A stretch of DNA of 64,000 nt from Peptococcaceae bacterium BICA1-7 (GTDB taxonomy: Bacteria; Bacillota; Desulfotomaculia; Desulfotomaculales; Desulfocucumaceae): assembly GCA_000802095.1 (NCBI GenBank), contig JUEB01000033.1:62001-126000 (forward strand), given 5' to 3'. Positions 42,442 to 50,612 of this stretch are shown here, in pieces. Under the pieces are notes generated by a model. That model worked only from the letters and a program-made list of their open reading frames with translations, did not search any database and had not been told where the DNA came from. The translations under genes were made by a program, and so were the position numbers. Positions within the stretch are counted from its first letter, which is position 1; each line of letters begins with the position of its first letter.

Positions 42442-43533
42442 ATGAAGGTAGCCATCATTGGTGCAGGCACAGCTGGCTTGTCATGCGCAATTGAGCTGGA
42501 GAGAAATGGTATTTCCCCAACAATATTTGAGCGCCATGATTTTATCGGTGATTACCACCCCCATGTTTCTGCAATGATAAATATTGTTATCAGACCGGCG
42601 GTAGACCCAATTAGATATTTGGACAACAGGCTGGGAATAAAGCTGAAACCTTTAAATAGCTTTAGAAAAGTTATACACTACTCTCCCAATAATGAGACAG
42701 CCGTAACCGGCCCATTAGGCAGTTTTTTGATACGGGGAAAGGAAGAAAATTCAGTAAAAAAACAACTCCACAAATTTGTTAAAGCACAGGTTCATTTTAA
42801 TAGCTTTGTCCAGCCCGAAGAGATACAAAAAGATTTCGATTACATAGTAGTAGCTGACGGCCATTGGGCCGTTCCAAAGCGATACGGCATTTGGCAGGAA
42901 GTTATGCGGACATGGGTAAAGGGCGGTATTTTCGCCGGGGATTTTCAGGAGGATACCCTTCAAATGTGGTTGGACAACGAACTTACCCATGGAGTATATA
43001 TTTACTCCGCGCCATACAGCAAGAATAAAGGAGTAATCGCCCATGTGGTTCAGAATATAAAGCATGAGGAATTAAATGCTTACTGGCACCGTTTTCTCGA
43101 ATCACGCCAAATTCTAAAAAAGTATGATTTTATTGAGTCCTGGGAATTGCCTCACCATGCCGGCTTTGTAACCACCAACAAAATAGGTAAGATATTGTTT
43201 GTAGGGACTGCGGGGGGCGGTGTCGAGCCATTTTTGGGTTTTGGCCAGGTCAATGCAATAGTTACCGGAGTTATGGCTGCTAAAAGCATAGTAAAGGGTA
43301 TAGATATAGATATACTGCTAAAAGGTGTAAGAAAAAAAAGCATGGAATTATTTGCTCTTAGGAAACTGCTAAATGCCGCCACAAATAAAGATTTTGACAG
43401 TCTATTGACCGCCATGAAAACTCCCGGCTTCAGAAGTATAGTATATAAGACAAATATAGATATCGTTAAGATACTTTCATGTGGTCTAAAATATTTCGTT
43501 ACTGATGGGAAAATGGCGGACAGGGGGAGGTAA
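42442..43533 (+). CDS. FAD-dependent oxidoreductase (geranylgeranyl-reductase-like)
   Basis: 363 residues from the ATG at 42442, with GAGGTG eight bases upstream; the frame open to 42382 adds 20 non-family residues. The N-terminus is the dinucleotide fold KVAIIGAGTAGLSCAIELERNG with ERHDF after it. DYIVVADG near 145 and ILFVGTAGGGVEPFLGFGQVNAIVTG near 250 are the other FAD-contact segments of the p-hydroxybenzoate-hydroxylase/GGR superfamily. No membrane segment. The substrate is unknown; isoprenoid or quinone reduction is possible. A small zinc-ribbon gene follows 3 nt later and is probably co-transcribed. Confidence 0.75.
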   Translation: MKVAIIGAGTAGLSCAIELERNGISPTIFERHDFIGDYHPHVSAMINIVIRPAVDPIRYLDNRLGIKLKPLNSFRKVIHYSPNNETAVTGPLGSFLIRGKEENSVKKQLHKFVKAQVHFNSFVQPEEIQKDFDYIVVADGHWAVPKRYGIWQEVMRTWVKGGIFAGDFQEDTLQMWLDNELTHGVYIYSAPYSKNKGVIAHVVQNIKHEELNAYWHRFLESRQILKKYDFIESWELPHHAGFVTTNKIGKILFVGTAGGGVEPFLGFGQVNAIVTGVMAAKSIVKGIDIDILLKGVRKKSMELFALRKLLNAATNKDFDSLLTAMKTPGFRSIVYKTNIDIVKILSCGLKYFVTDGKMADRGR

Positions 43534-43536
43534 GAT

Positions 43537-43728
43537 TTGATTGGCTTTAGATTAGTCTGTGGTAATTGCGGATCAGACAGTGTTCTTGAGAAAAGCGGCC
43601 ATAAGCTGCTGGACTGCATAGAAGACCGTGCCAGGTACGGTGAAGGGATACAAAGAAAGTGCCTGGACTGCAGAAATGAGGAATTTATTATATTTAGAAC
43701 CTGGGTGGACTTGTATCACAGCACTTGA
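43537..43728 (+). CDS. Small zinc-ribbon protein
   Basis: 63 residues with two metal knuckles, LVCGNCGSD and RKCLDCRNE, spaced as in zinc ribbons. TTG start with GGGGGAGG about nine bases upstream, inside the end of the preceding gene, which suggests coupling with the oxidoreductase. It may bind nucleic acid or a protein; no specific family recognised. Confidence 0.65.
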   Translation: MIGFRLVCGNCGSDSVLEKSGHKLLDCIEDRARYGEGIQRKCLDCRNEEFIIFRTWVDLYHST

Positions 43729-43768
43729 GTAACCGGCTATAAAAAAGTATAAACTGAGGTTATCTGAG

Positions 43769-43897
43769 ATGAAGGTAAAAAGTTCTTTTGCAAAGGAATA
43801 CGAACTTCAGAGTCAGGCAGATAGGGCGCTCCCAAAGATGTGGCTTGATGAATTACTAAAGAAGATGTCTTTTATTGAGAAACAAAAACTCCTTTAA
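43769..43897 (+). CDS. Possible small protein, 42 residues, unknown
   Basis: ATG preceded by CTGAGG (about eleven bases) opens 42 codons: a charged helical peptide (KVKSSFAKEYELQSQ, MWLDELLKKMSFIEK). No signal or membrane segment. No family recognised. Possibly co-transcribed with the zinc-ribbon gene 40 nt upstream. The frame could also be a fragment of a longer lost gene. Confidence 0.35.
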   Translation: MKVKSSFAKEYELQSQADRALPKMWLDELLKKMSFIEKQKLL

Positions 43898-43998
43898 GAG
43901 TTATATCTTTTCTCTAAGGGAAGTTATCCTGGTTGAATAGTCCTCGTTTATACAACATACAGTTCCCTCTTGTTTTGGGTATTCTTCACAATAATGGA

Positions 43999-44027
43999 TT
44001 GACATTTTTGGATTACAGGTGTAATAT
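43999..44027 (+). promoter_or_regulatory. Sigma-A promoter of the blaI-blaR1 operon
   Basis: TTGACA (43999-44004), 17-bp spacer, TAATAT (44022-44027). It is near consensus and overlaps the first BlaI dyad. Confidence 0.85.
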
Positions 44028-44047
44028 TTATATATTACGAATGTAAT
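44012..44047 (+). promoter_or_regulatory. Two BlaI operator dyads
   Basis: ATTACAGGTGTAAT (44012-44025) overlaps the -10 region, and ATTACGAATGTAAT (44034-44047) covers the start region. The centres are 22 bp apart, two helical turns. Both fit the TACA...TGTA BlaI/MecI pattern. Confidence 0.75.
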
Positions 44048-44067
44048 CCAGGTGGAGGAATTTTGTA

Positions 44068-44445
44068 TTGAAAGCGATAGCGCAGATTTCAGAAGCTGAG
44101 TTGGAAGTTATGAAGGTATTGTGGGAACTGGGTCATGCAACAAGCTCGCAGATTGTAGACAGGCTTACACAAATGACTGAGTGGAAGCCTAAAACGGTCC
44201 AGACGCTGATCACACGTCTTGCCGCAAAAGGAGCGGTGAAGGCTGAAAAGACGGTAAGTAAGGCCTATGTGTATTGGCCGCTGGTCACCGAGGGTGAATA
44301 CAGGTCTTATGCCAACCATTCTTTTTTGCAAAAGATATATAACGGATCGGTAAATCTCATGCTGGCAAGCTTTGTAAAGGAGCAAAAGATCTCCAGGTCA
44401 GAGATAGACAGGCTGAAAAAGCTGCTGGATGAGGAGGACTGGTAA
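44068..44445 (+). CDS. blaI: BlaI/MecI-family transcriptional repressor
   Basis: 125 residues, normal length. N-terminal winged helix (ISEAELEVMKVLWELGHATSSQIVDRL, then WKPKTVQTLITRLAAKGAV) and a C-terminal dimer part where BlaR1 or a linked protease cuts, near LMLASFVKEQKIS. It should repress its own operon through the dyads at 44012-44047. TTG start with GGTGGAGG ten bases upstream. The BlaR1-type partner follows directly (TAAGTG junction). Confidence 0.92.
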   Translation: MKAIAQISEAELEVMKVLWELGHATSSQIVDRLTQMTEWKPKTVQTLITRLAAKGAVKAEKTVSKAYVYWPLVTEGEYRSYANHSFLQKIYNGSVNLMLASFVKEQKISRSEIDRLKKLLDEEDW

Positions 44446-46278
44446 GTGGAGGATATTTTTAGCGGTGTCCTGATAACGTCACTTTATGCCACCGTTGTGG
44501 GACTTGTCATTATTCTGATCAAGGGGATACTGAAAAATAAATTAAGCGCCAGGTGGCATTATCTTATTTGGTATGTGTTGATACTGAAGCTGATCCTGCC
44601 TTTTGGTCCTGAGAGCGCTGTAAGCCTGTTTAATGCTATGCCGGAAATGCCGCAGCAGAGCATGGCCGGGATGGCTTATCAAATGGATCAGCAGTACCAG
44701 TCTTCCCCGGGGGTAGAAAACCCACTGCCGTATAGTCCTCAGTGGCAAGACAGGGCGGCCGGGGCGGCAGCCTTCGTGGAGAGCCTGCTGCCCTATATTT
44801 GGGCTGCCGGCGCGGCGCTGATGCTGCTGTGGCTGGTCTTTGCATATTATTCTCTGCACAGGAAGCTTGGCAGGGGATCATTTGCGGCAGATGAAAGGCT
44901 GTTGTATATTCTTGAGTCCTGTAAAGCCAAAATGGGGATCCGTGGGAATATAAGGCTTGTATTGCAGAACACAGTAGGCACGCCATCCCTTTTTGGCCTG
45001 CTGCGTCCCCGGATATTGTTGATTCCCGCTGTGGCAGGTTTGAGCGATAAGGAAATTGAGTTTATTTTGCTTCATGAGCTGGCCCACCTCAAGCGAAAGG
45101 ATGTGCCGGTGAACTATCTTCTGACAGTGCTTCAGATTATTCACTGGTTTAACCCTGTGCTGTGGTATTGCTTCAAAAGCATCCGGCAGGATATGGAGGT
45201 GGCCACCGACGAGCTTGTGCTTTCAGTATTAGAGAGCACAGAACACAGGGATTACGGCAGGGCAATTCTTACTGTGCTGGAGGGTTTTTCCGACTTTAGC
45301 CTTGCCCCAAGGCTGCTCGGTATGGTGGATGACAGGAAAAATATTGAGAAGAGGCTTAAGATGATCAAGATGGCAGACTATTTCAGGCGCAGGAGAATAG
45401 CTGCCCTTGTCGTGGGACTCCTGTGTGTAACTGTGCTGAGCGGGGTGCTGCTGACCAGTGGGCTGGCCCGTAACAGTTCTCCGCCGGGCCCCGCCACAGC
45501 CTATAGCGCCGAGGCATTATTTAAATATAGGACTGCCTATGTGGGGGATAACAGCAAGGTTGTAAACCTTATCAATAACCTTCCCTATGCCCATTTGCGC
45601 CGGGAGGTTTCCCTGCATACCGAAAATCACCCCTATGGAATAACCGTTAATTATGATTTTAGCAATACCGATACAGATAAAGGGCAAATTGAGAGGACTT
45701 TTAGCAGTAATGCGGTGGCAATGTTTGCCCTCATAGATAATGTTGAGGCCATAACCTTTAAGGCGCAAGGAACAGGCGGCCAGCCTGAATACCAGTATTC
45801 CAGGGCTGAAGTCCAGAAAAATTTCGATACAGACCTGCGGGAGCATGCAAAAGACATTGAGGGGCTTGCGCTATTATTGGAAAAACTCAACTTTACTCTG
45901 CTGGTTTTCCCCGGAAAATACGCAGCCACTATGTCCAGCACGCCTGGCATACGCATTGCAGCTGAATATAAAGGTCCGGTATGGAAAGTGCGCTATTCAG
46001 CGGAGAGGGGTGTGCTGCTTACCTGGGATGCCGCTACCGGAAATGTATCCAAAGGTGTGCAGATAATTGATCTGCCCCAGGGTATTCCGGTTTACTGGTC
46101 ACCCCTTGGACAGAATGGCCAAATTGTTGAAGACAGGAGCAGCATTGTAACTGTGGAGCTTTTGGATGAAAAAGGCAAAAGTATAGATGAAAGACAGCTA
46201 ACCATTATTTACGACGGAACATTATTCTATGACGTTAATTCTTCGCCGGGCATTGCTGTGGGGTCAGAAACCCTTTAA
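44446..46278 (+). CDS. blaR1: BlaR1/MecR1-like M56 sensor peptidase with C-terminal DUF4825
   Basis: 610 residues. Residues 1-330 are the M56 integral-membrane metalloprotease: four or so membrane helices, zinc motif LLHELAHLKRKD near 208, and EVATDELVLS as the third-ligand region. Residues 340 onward lie outside the membrane. Unlike BlaR1 of staphylococci there is no penicillin-binding SxxK/SxN domain; instead KYRTAYVGDNSKVVNLINNLPY and later stretches resemble DUF4825, a domain of unknown ligand. So the signal is probably not a beta-lactam. GTG start one base after the blaI stop. Confidence 0.85.
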   Translation: MEDIFSGVLITSLYATVVGLVIILIKGILKNKLSARWHYLIWYVLILKLILPFGPESAVSLFNAMPEMPQQSMAGMAYQMDQQYQSSPGVENPLPYSPQWQDRAAGAAAFVESLLPYIWAAGAALMLLWLVFAYYSLHRKLGRGSFAADERLLYILESCKAKMGIRGNIRLVLQNTVGTPSLFGLLRPRILLIPAVAGLSDKEIEFILLHELAHLKRKDVPVNYLLTVLQIIHWFNPVLWYCFKSIRQDMEVATDELVLSVLESTEHRDYGRAILTVLEGFSDFSLAPRLLGMVDDRKNIEKRLKMIKMADYFRRRRIAALVVGLLCVTVLSGVLLTSGLARNSSPPGPATAYSAEALFKYRTAYVGDNSKVVNLINNLPYAHLRREVSLHTENHPYGITVNYDFSNTDTDKGQIERTFSSNAVAMFALIDNVEAITFKAQGTGGQPEYQYSRAEVQKNFDTDLREHAKDIEGLALLLEKLNFTLLVFPGKYAATMSSTPGIRIAAEYKGPVWKVRYSAERGVLLTWDAATGNVSKGVQIIDLPQGIPVYWSPLGQNGQIVEDRSSIVTVELLDEKGKSIDERQLTIIYDGTLFYDVNSSPGIAVGSETL

Positions 46279-46318
46279 GAAAGATAATTTAGGCGGGGAT
46301 TTGCCTATAAACATAAAT

Positions 46319-46342
46319 AAAAACCGCCATCTGGCGGTTTAA
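46319..46342. terminator. Bidirectional terminator
   Basis: AAACCGCC-ATCT-GGCGGTTT. On the minus strand the stem is followed by TTTTATTT, so it mainly ends the multicopper-oxidase operon. Confidence 0.75.
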
Positions 46343-46413
46343 GTGTTTTATGGTATAGGTGGGGATGGGGGCATTTATAATTCAGCGCCCCATTGAGGTT
46401 GTTCTCCAGTATG

Positions 46414-48234
46414 TTAGGCGGGAGTATTAACCATAATTTCGTTAGAGTAACCGGAATACCCTCCTGTTTTACTGTATGCCCTGACCCTGTAATAATAAAT
46501 AGTGTTTCCGGCAACCTGGAAATCAAAGTAGTAGAAGTTGTATTTATCAACTGAGCCTATTTCATTATATTCTGCTGCCCCGGATTTACGTTCAATTATA
46601 AACTCATCCTTATTGGTATAATTAAAATCCCATTTCAATATCACAAGATCTGATGAAATATAGACGGACTGTAGGTGTTCGGGTGCTCCAGGGGGAATTG
46701 CCGGAGTGGTAACGCCGCATTCATTGGAATAACACGAAGACTCAGTTGAGTTATAGGCCTGAACACGATAGTAATACCTGGTATTTGCTTCAACAGTGTC
46801 ATCACTGTAGGCTGTCATATCCCCGTCAACCTCGGCTATGACCAGGTATCTTTCGGTCTCCGCTGTCCTGCGCTCAATTATATAGCCGTTCGCATTGTAC
46901 GCGTTATTCGTCCACGCCAGGTCAATTTGATTGGCGGTTACGGCAATACAGGCCAGGTTTGCAGGTCCGGCTATAAGATCATGGGTGGTCACACTACACC
47001 GGTTGGAATAGCCTGAAAAACCTTTTGAATTATAGGCGCGAACCCTATACGTATAGCTGGTATTAGGAAGCACGTTTCTGTCCGTATATTCCGTCAGCCC
47101 GGGTGCAGTCAGGAAAGCTAATATTTCAAAATCCTCCACCCCGGTTTTACGCTCCACTACACAGCCTTCCTCATTGATGGCCCTGTCTCTCCAGTTTAGG
47201 CGGATTCCATTCCGGCAAATCACAGAACAGGCGAGTTGCGAGGGAGATACAGGCACATCTACGGGGTCGGCCTGCATTACATCCAGCCTGGTGGCCATGC
47301 CCCCGGGATACTGGCCGGCGTTGCAAAGATGATGGTGGTCCCGGTCGTGGAGATAATATTGTCCCTCCGGGCCTGAGATAAAAAGAAGGTCATAGCTTTC
47401 CCCCGAGGCAATGGTTATGGTATTTTTGAGATAGGTAGCATCAATTGAACCGGTCCCTGCAGCTAATGGCCAGCTGTCAACAGCCACTACCCGGGCAGTT
47501 ATACCTTCCAGGCGGAAGCTATGGTTTTGAGAGCCGGCGTTGAGACACCTTATAAGAATTCTTTTTCCAGGGGCAGCATTTACTTTGGAGCCTAGCGGCT
47601 GGCTAACGAGAATATCAACATCGTCCGGCAGCACTGTAAAAGGATATGATCGCCCGTTGATGAGCCAGTAGTCAGGTTCAAAATCCAACATATTAAAGGA
47701 GCTTCCCGAGTCCACTGCCAGGTTGAAACCGCTGTCCACTTCACTAAGAATTAGTACTTTATCCACATCGTAAAGGGAAGCGGTATTATTCCCATAGGCG
47801 GTATGGTAATCGGGATCAGAAGGATGATCAACTCCTGGAGGATAAATTACCATAGCTCCGTACAATCCCATGGGCACCTGTCTTTCCGGACTGGCGCCGC
47901 TCTCGTATAAGAACACCCCGGGGCGGGTGGCAGTGAAGGTATATGTCACAACTCCTCCGGGAGAGGCATGGGTATTGTACGAAGTGAATACACCGTTTTC
48001 TTTAACCGGAGTAGGAATATAATCCTGACCGGGAAATATGAGGGATACAAAATCACTCAGCTCATTGCGCAGTGTAATTTTTATAACATCTCCAACCCGG
48101 GCAATGATCACGGGGCCTGGAAGTTGCGGGTTTCCGCCGGCTGCAGCTGCAAATCCCCAGAAAGGAACCTCCACCCCGTCGGGAAAGGCTATTATCCCCT
48201 TCTTTGCCCACAAATCCTTGGTAATAACGGCCAT
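46414..48234 (-). CDS. Cupredoxin/multicopper-oxidase-like protein with three fibronectin III domains
   Basis: 606 residues from the ATG at 48234 (AAAGGAG nine bases upstream). Residues 1-320 follow the multicopper-oxidase fold (LPGPVIIARVGDVIKITLRNEL, GVFLYESGASPERQVPMGLYGAMVIYP, YWLINGRSYP), but the ligand motifs are lost: no HxHG, and YESG in place of HxH in the first domain. The C-terminal site reads YYLHDRDHHHLCNAG, rich in His but irregular. Then three FN3 repeats (about 325-425, 428-515, 520-606), each with SQLACS/NLACI starts and YTYRVRAYN-type ends. No signal peptide. Last gene of the four-gene operon. It may be a structural partner of the other two. Confidence 0.8.
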   Translation of the reverse strand: MAVITKDLWAKKGIIAFPDGVEVPFWGFAAAAGGNPQLPGPVIIARVGDVIKITLRNELSDFVSLIFPGQDYIPTPVKENGVFTSYNTHASPGGVVTYTFTATRPGVFLYESGASPERQVPMGLYGAMVIYPPGVDHPSDPDYHTAYGNNTASLYDVDKVLILSEVDSGFNLAVDSGSSFNMLDFEPDYWLINGRSYPFTVLPDDVDILVSQPLGSKVNAAPGKRILIRCLNAGSQNHSFRLEGITARVVAVDSWPLAAGTGSIDATYLKNTITIASGESYDLLFISGPEGQYYLHDRDHHHLCNAGQYPGGMATRLDVMQADPVDVPVSPSQLACSVICRNGIRLNWRDRAINEEGCVVERKTGVEDFEILAFLTAPGLTEYTDRNVLPNTSYTYRVRAYNSKGFSGYSNRCSVTTHDLIAGPANLACIAVTANQIDLAWTNNAYNANGYIIERRTAETERYLVIAEVDGDMTAYSDDTVEANTRYYYRVQAYNSTESSCYSNECGVTTPAIPPGAPEHLQSVYISSDLVILKWDFNYTNKDEFIIERKSGAAEYNEIGSVDKYNFYYFDFQVAGNTIYYYRVRAYSKTGGYSGYSNEIMVNTPA

Positions 48235-48269
48235 GGCCAAATCTCCTTTCTAAAAACACAGGCAGCGTT

Positions 48270-49478
48270 CTACAGCCCGTGAGATTCAACAGGAAGCATA
48301 CCGTGGTGGCGCTCCAGAGTACCGTTGGGATAAACGGCAATCATGGTCATCAATCCTCCGGGAAAAGCCCCCCAGTTGGTTATCTCGGGCTCGGCATGAG
48401 AGTGAAGCATAAAGTGGTATTCTCCAACCTCGTTATAAGAAACCATACCGGATGGAAGCTCCCCTTTGACTCCCAAATAAGGGCTGCCGCTCCACATGGT
48501 CATGCCCGTATGGCCAATTGCCATGTTCCTCAAATTGGGGATTACGGTGGGTATTTGGTTGGTAACCGGTTCAAAACCCAGTCCGGTCCATGTATATATC
48601 TGGTCATAGGTTTGGCCGGCTCCGGTGAGAACTGTAAATCTTTTGTACGAAAGGTCAGTTGTGTTGGAAAGGGTGCGGTTTTGTAATAGCCTGCCGTCCA
48701 TACCCACCAGCCGGGTATGATTACCGTGGGGGTGCAGAGGGTGGTTTTCCACTCCGGCCCCGGCGTAGCGAATAAGTACTTTTTCACCCGGCTCCAACAT
48801 TATCATGGCGCCGTGGGGCTGATTGGGCAAATGATCCACATTGTCGGGAAGCATGGTGTCATTGGCGCATCTTCCGTTCATTGTCCAGTACCTCGGTTTA
48901 TAAACCCTGGTGTCATACGGTTTACCAAGCTCAACAGCCTGATGGAGATCAGGGTCTATCTCCCCGACCACCAGAAGATATTCCCTGTCAAATTCAGTCC
49001 CGGTACCGGTGCCATAGGCAGTCTTATACCCGGTATGATCAGGCATGTAATCCTGGGGCCTGACAATAATAGCTCCATACAGCCCCATGGGCACCTGTTT
49101 GTGAGGATTGGTTCCGCTTTCATAGAGAAAAGTGCCGCTGTTTTCAGCATAAAAAGTATAGGTAATGGTTTCACCGGGCAGACAGTGGTTCGTAAGGGAA
49201 ATAAGGCTGCCGTTTTGATACTGGGGTTGAACCGGATTACCGTTAACTCTAACCTCACTTTGCCCGGGAAAAAGTATAGATACCGGTTCCGGCAGGCTGT
49301 TGGTCAGATTAACTGTAACCATAGTCCTGGCCGGAGGGTCCTGCCGCTTTATTATGATTGTTGGTCCGGGCAGCTGAGCAGAACCCCCCGCTTTATCAGT
49401 GAAGCCCCAGATATATATGCTTTTTCCATCCGGAGTGCTGATGTAACCGTCGACGGCCCACAAGTCTATGGTAGGCAT
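48270..49478 (-). CDS. Multicopper-oxidase-like protein with C-terminal copper motif, Cys replaced by Ser
   Basis: 402 residues, no signal peptide. The first cupredoxin part has lost its ligands (FLYESGTNPHKQVPMG near 117-131). The second part keeps N245HPLHPHGNH254, the type 1/type 2-3 histidine motif, and HFMLH359SH361AEPEITN where catalytic enzymes have HCH; the type 1 copper Cys is therefore Ser360. It could contribute the second-domain half of a trinuclear copper site but not a normal type 1 site. RBS AAGGAGA before the ATG. Third gene of the operon, 31 nt behind the protein with intact first-domain motifs. Confidence 0.83.
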   Translation of the reverse strand: MPTIDLWAVDGYISTPDGKSIYIWGFTDKAGGSAQLPGPTIIIKRQDPPARTMVTVNLTNSLPEPVSILFPGQSEVRVNGNPVQPQYQNGSLISLTNHCLPGETITYTFYAENSGTFLYESGTNPHKQVPMGLYGAIIVRPQDYMPDHTGYKTAYGTGTGTEFDREYLLVVGEIDPDLHQAVELGKPYDTRVYKPRYWTMNGRCANDTMLPDNVDHLPNQPHGAMIMLEPGEKVLIRYAGAGVENHPLHPHGNHTRLVGMDGRLLQNRTLSNTTDLSYKRFTVLTGAGQTYDQIYTWTGLGFEPVTNQIPTVIPNLRNMAIGHTGMTMWSGSPYLGVKGELPSGMVSYNEVGEYHFMLHSHAEPEITNWGAFPGGLMTMIAVYPNGTLERHHGMLPVESHGL

Positions 49479-49509
49479 AACACTATCTCTCCTTCGGGTT
49501 AAATTTGCA

Positions 49510-50562
49510 TTACGCCTGGTTCGGCTCTGTCTGGTGAGGCAAGGAGCCTGGCGCGTATATCTGCACTTCTGTTACCATCCCTCCGGGCTCTACCCCGCCT
49601 GAGTTGTTCTTTATAAGATTACGGTTGTAAAAAGGAAGCGTTAGAGGATACATATCCGGTGCCTCCGGAGCTGTGAAAATGGCGTCGTAAGACTGTCCGG
49701 GAGCTATATAGATAATGTTTTTATTATAAGAAAGGTCCTCACCATTCTGACCCAGAGGGCGCATCCCGTCTATACCGACCACTTTCAATACGGCACCAAG
49801 CAGCTCCATGGCGTGCTGCTGGAAGCCCAGATTTACAAACCGCAGCAGCACCCTCTCTCCGGCATTTGCCTTGATTAAAGCAGGCCATGGCTGGGACTGC
49901 AGCCTGCTGCCTCCCGGGGTGTCGATGGTATCCGGGTAGGCACGGCCGTTAATAAGCCAGTAAGTTGGCCTATATTCGGTCCAGTCAGGCTCCTGCACCG
50001 TTGCCACCAGGTTATGGATGCTGCAGTCCAGCTCGTTTAAAAAAACATAGTATTCACGGTGGTACTCAGTCCCGGTGCCATAGCCATACGCTGTTTTATA
50101 AGCTGGGTCGGAAGAGTCGTAATCGTGCGGATAAACCACCAGCGGCCCAACCATGCCCATTTGAATGTGCTCTACGGGTTCGTGATGGCAGTGGTACATG
50201 TAGGTTCCGGGGTCCAGCGGCTTATAGTAGTATTCAAGATCCCTGCCCACCGGAACGGCCACGGATGCCTCCGGCACTCCGTCATAAAAGGCTATCTGGT
50301 TGGGAAAGCCGTGGTAGTGAATGGTATGAGGGTCATCAAGATCCGGCCGGGTGGGAGTGCCCAGGCTGGTAAGGGTAACTATATATTCGTTCCCTGCCTT
50401 CAAAAGAAGGGGAGGGGCCATCAGTTCCGCCCTGGCCCTGTAATTCACCAGTTCATTCTCCGGTACCCCGGATATATCGCCAAAACCGAAAATGTAATGC
50501 GTTCTTCCGTCGGGGGTGTTGACCCACCCGTCAGTGGCGGAACGGCGTATTCTTGTAATCAT
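49510..50562 (-). CDS. Multicopper-oxidase-like protein with intact first-domain copper sites
   Basis: 350 residues, two cupredoxin domains, no signal peptide. Domain 1 has H82YH84G and Y123HCHHEPVEHIQMGM137, that is HxH for the trinuclear site plus Cys125, His132 and a Met, a possible type 1 site as in two-domain oxidases and nitrite reductases. Domain 2 lacks the matching motifs: only FQQHAMEL remains, and the end (FYNRNLIKNNSGGVEPGGM) has no HCH. So it cannot form a trinuclear centre alone and would need a partner, possibly the product of the next gene. ATG with TAAGGAGG nine bases upstream. Second gene of the operon, 50 nt after the giant protein. Confidence 0.85.
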   Translation of the reverse strand: MITRIRRSATDGWVNTPDGRTHYIFGFGDISGVPENELVNYRARAELMAPPLLLKAGNEYIVTLTSLGTPTRPDLDDPHTIHYHGFPNQIAFYDGVPEASVAVPVGRDLEYYYKPLDPGTYMYHCHHEPVEHIQMGMVGPLVVYPHDYDSSDPAYKTAYGYGTGTEYHREYYVFLNELDCSIHNLVATVQEPDWTEYRPTYWLINGRAYPDTIDTPGGSRLQSQPWPALIKANAGERVLLRFVNLGFQQHAMELLGAVLKVVGIDGMRPLGQNGEDLSYNKNIIYIAPGQSYDAIFTAPEAPDMYPLTLPFYNRNLIKNNSGGVEPGGMVTEVQIYAPGSLPHQTEPNQA

Positions 50563-50612
50563 GGCTTAAGCCTCCTTATTCTAGAAGCCCCTTCTGGACA
50601 TGACAGAACAAT

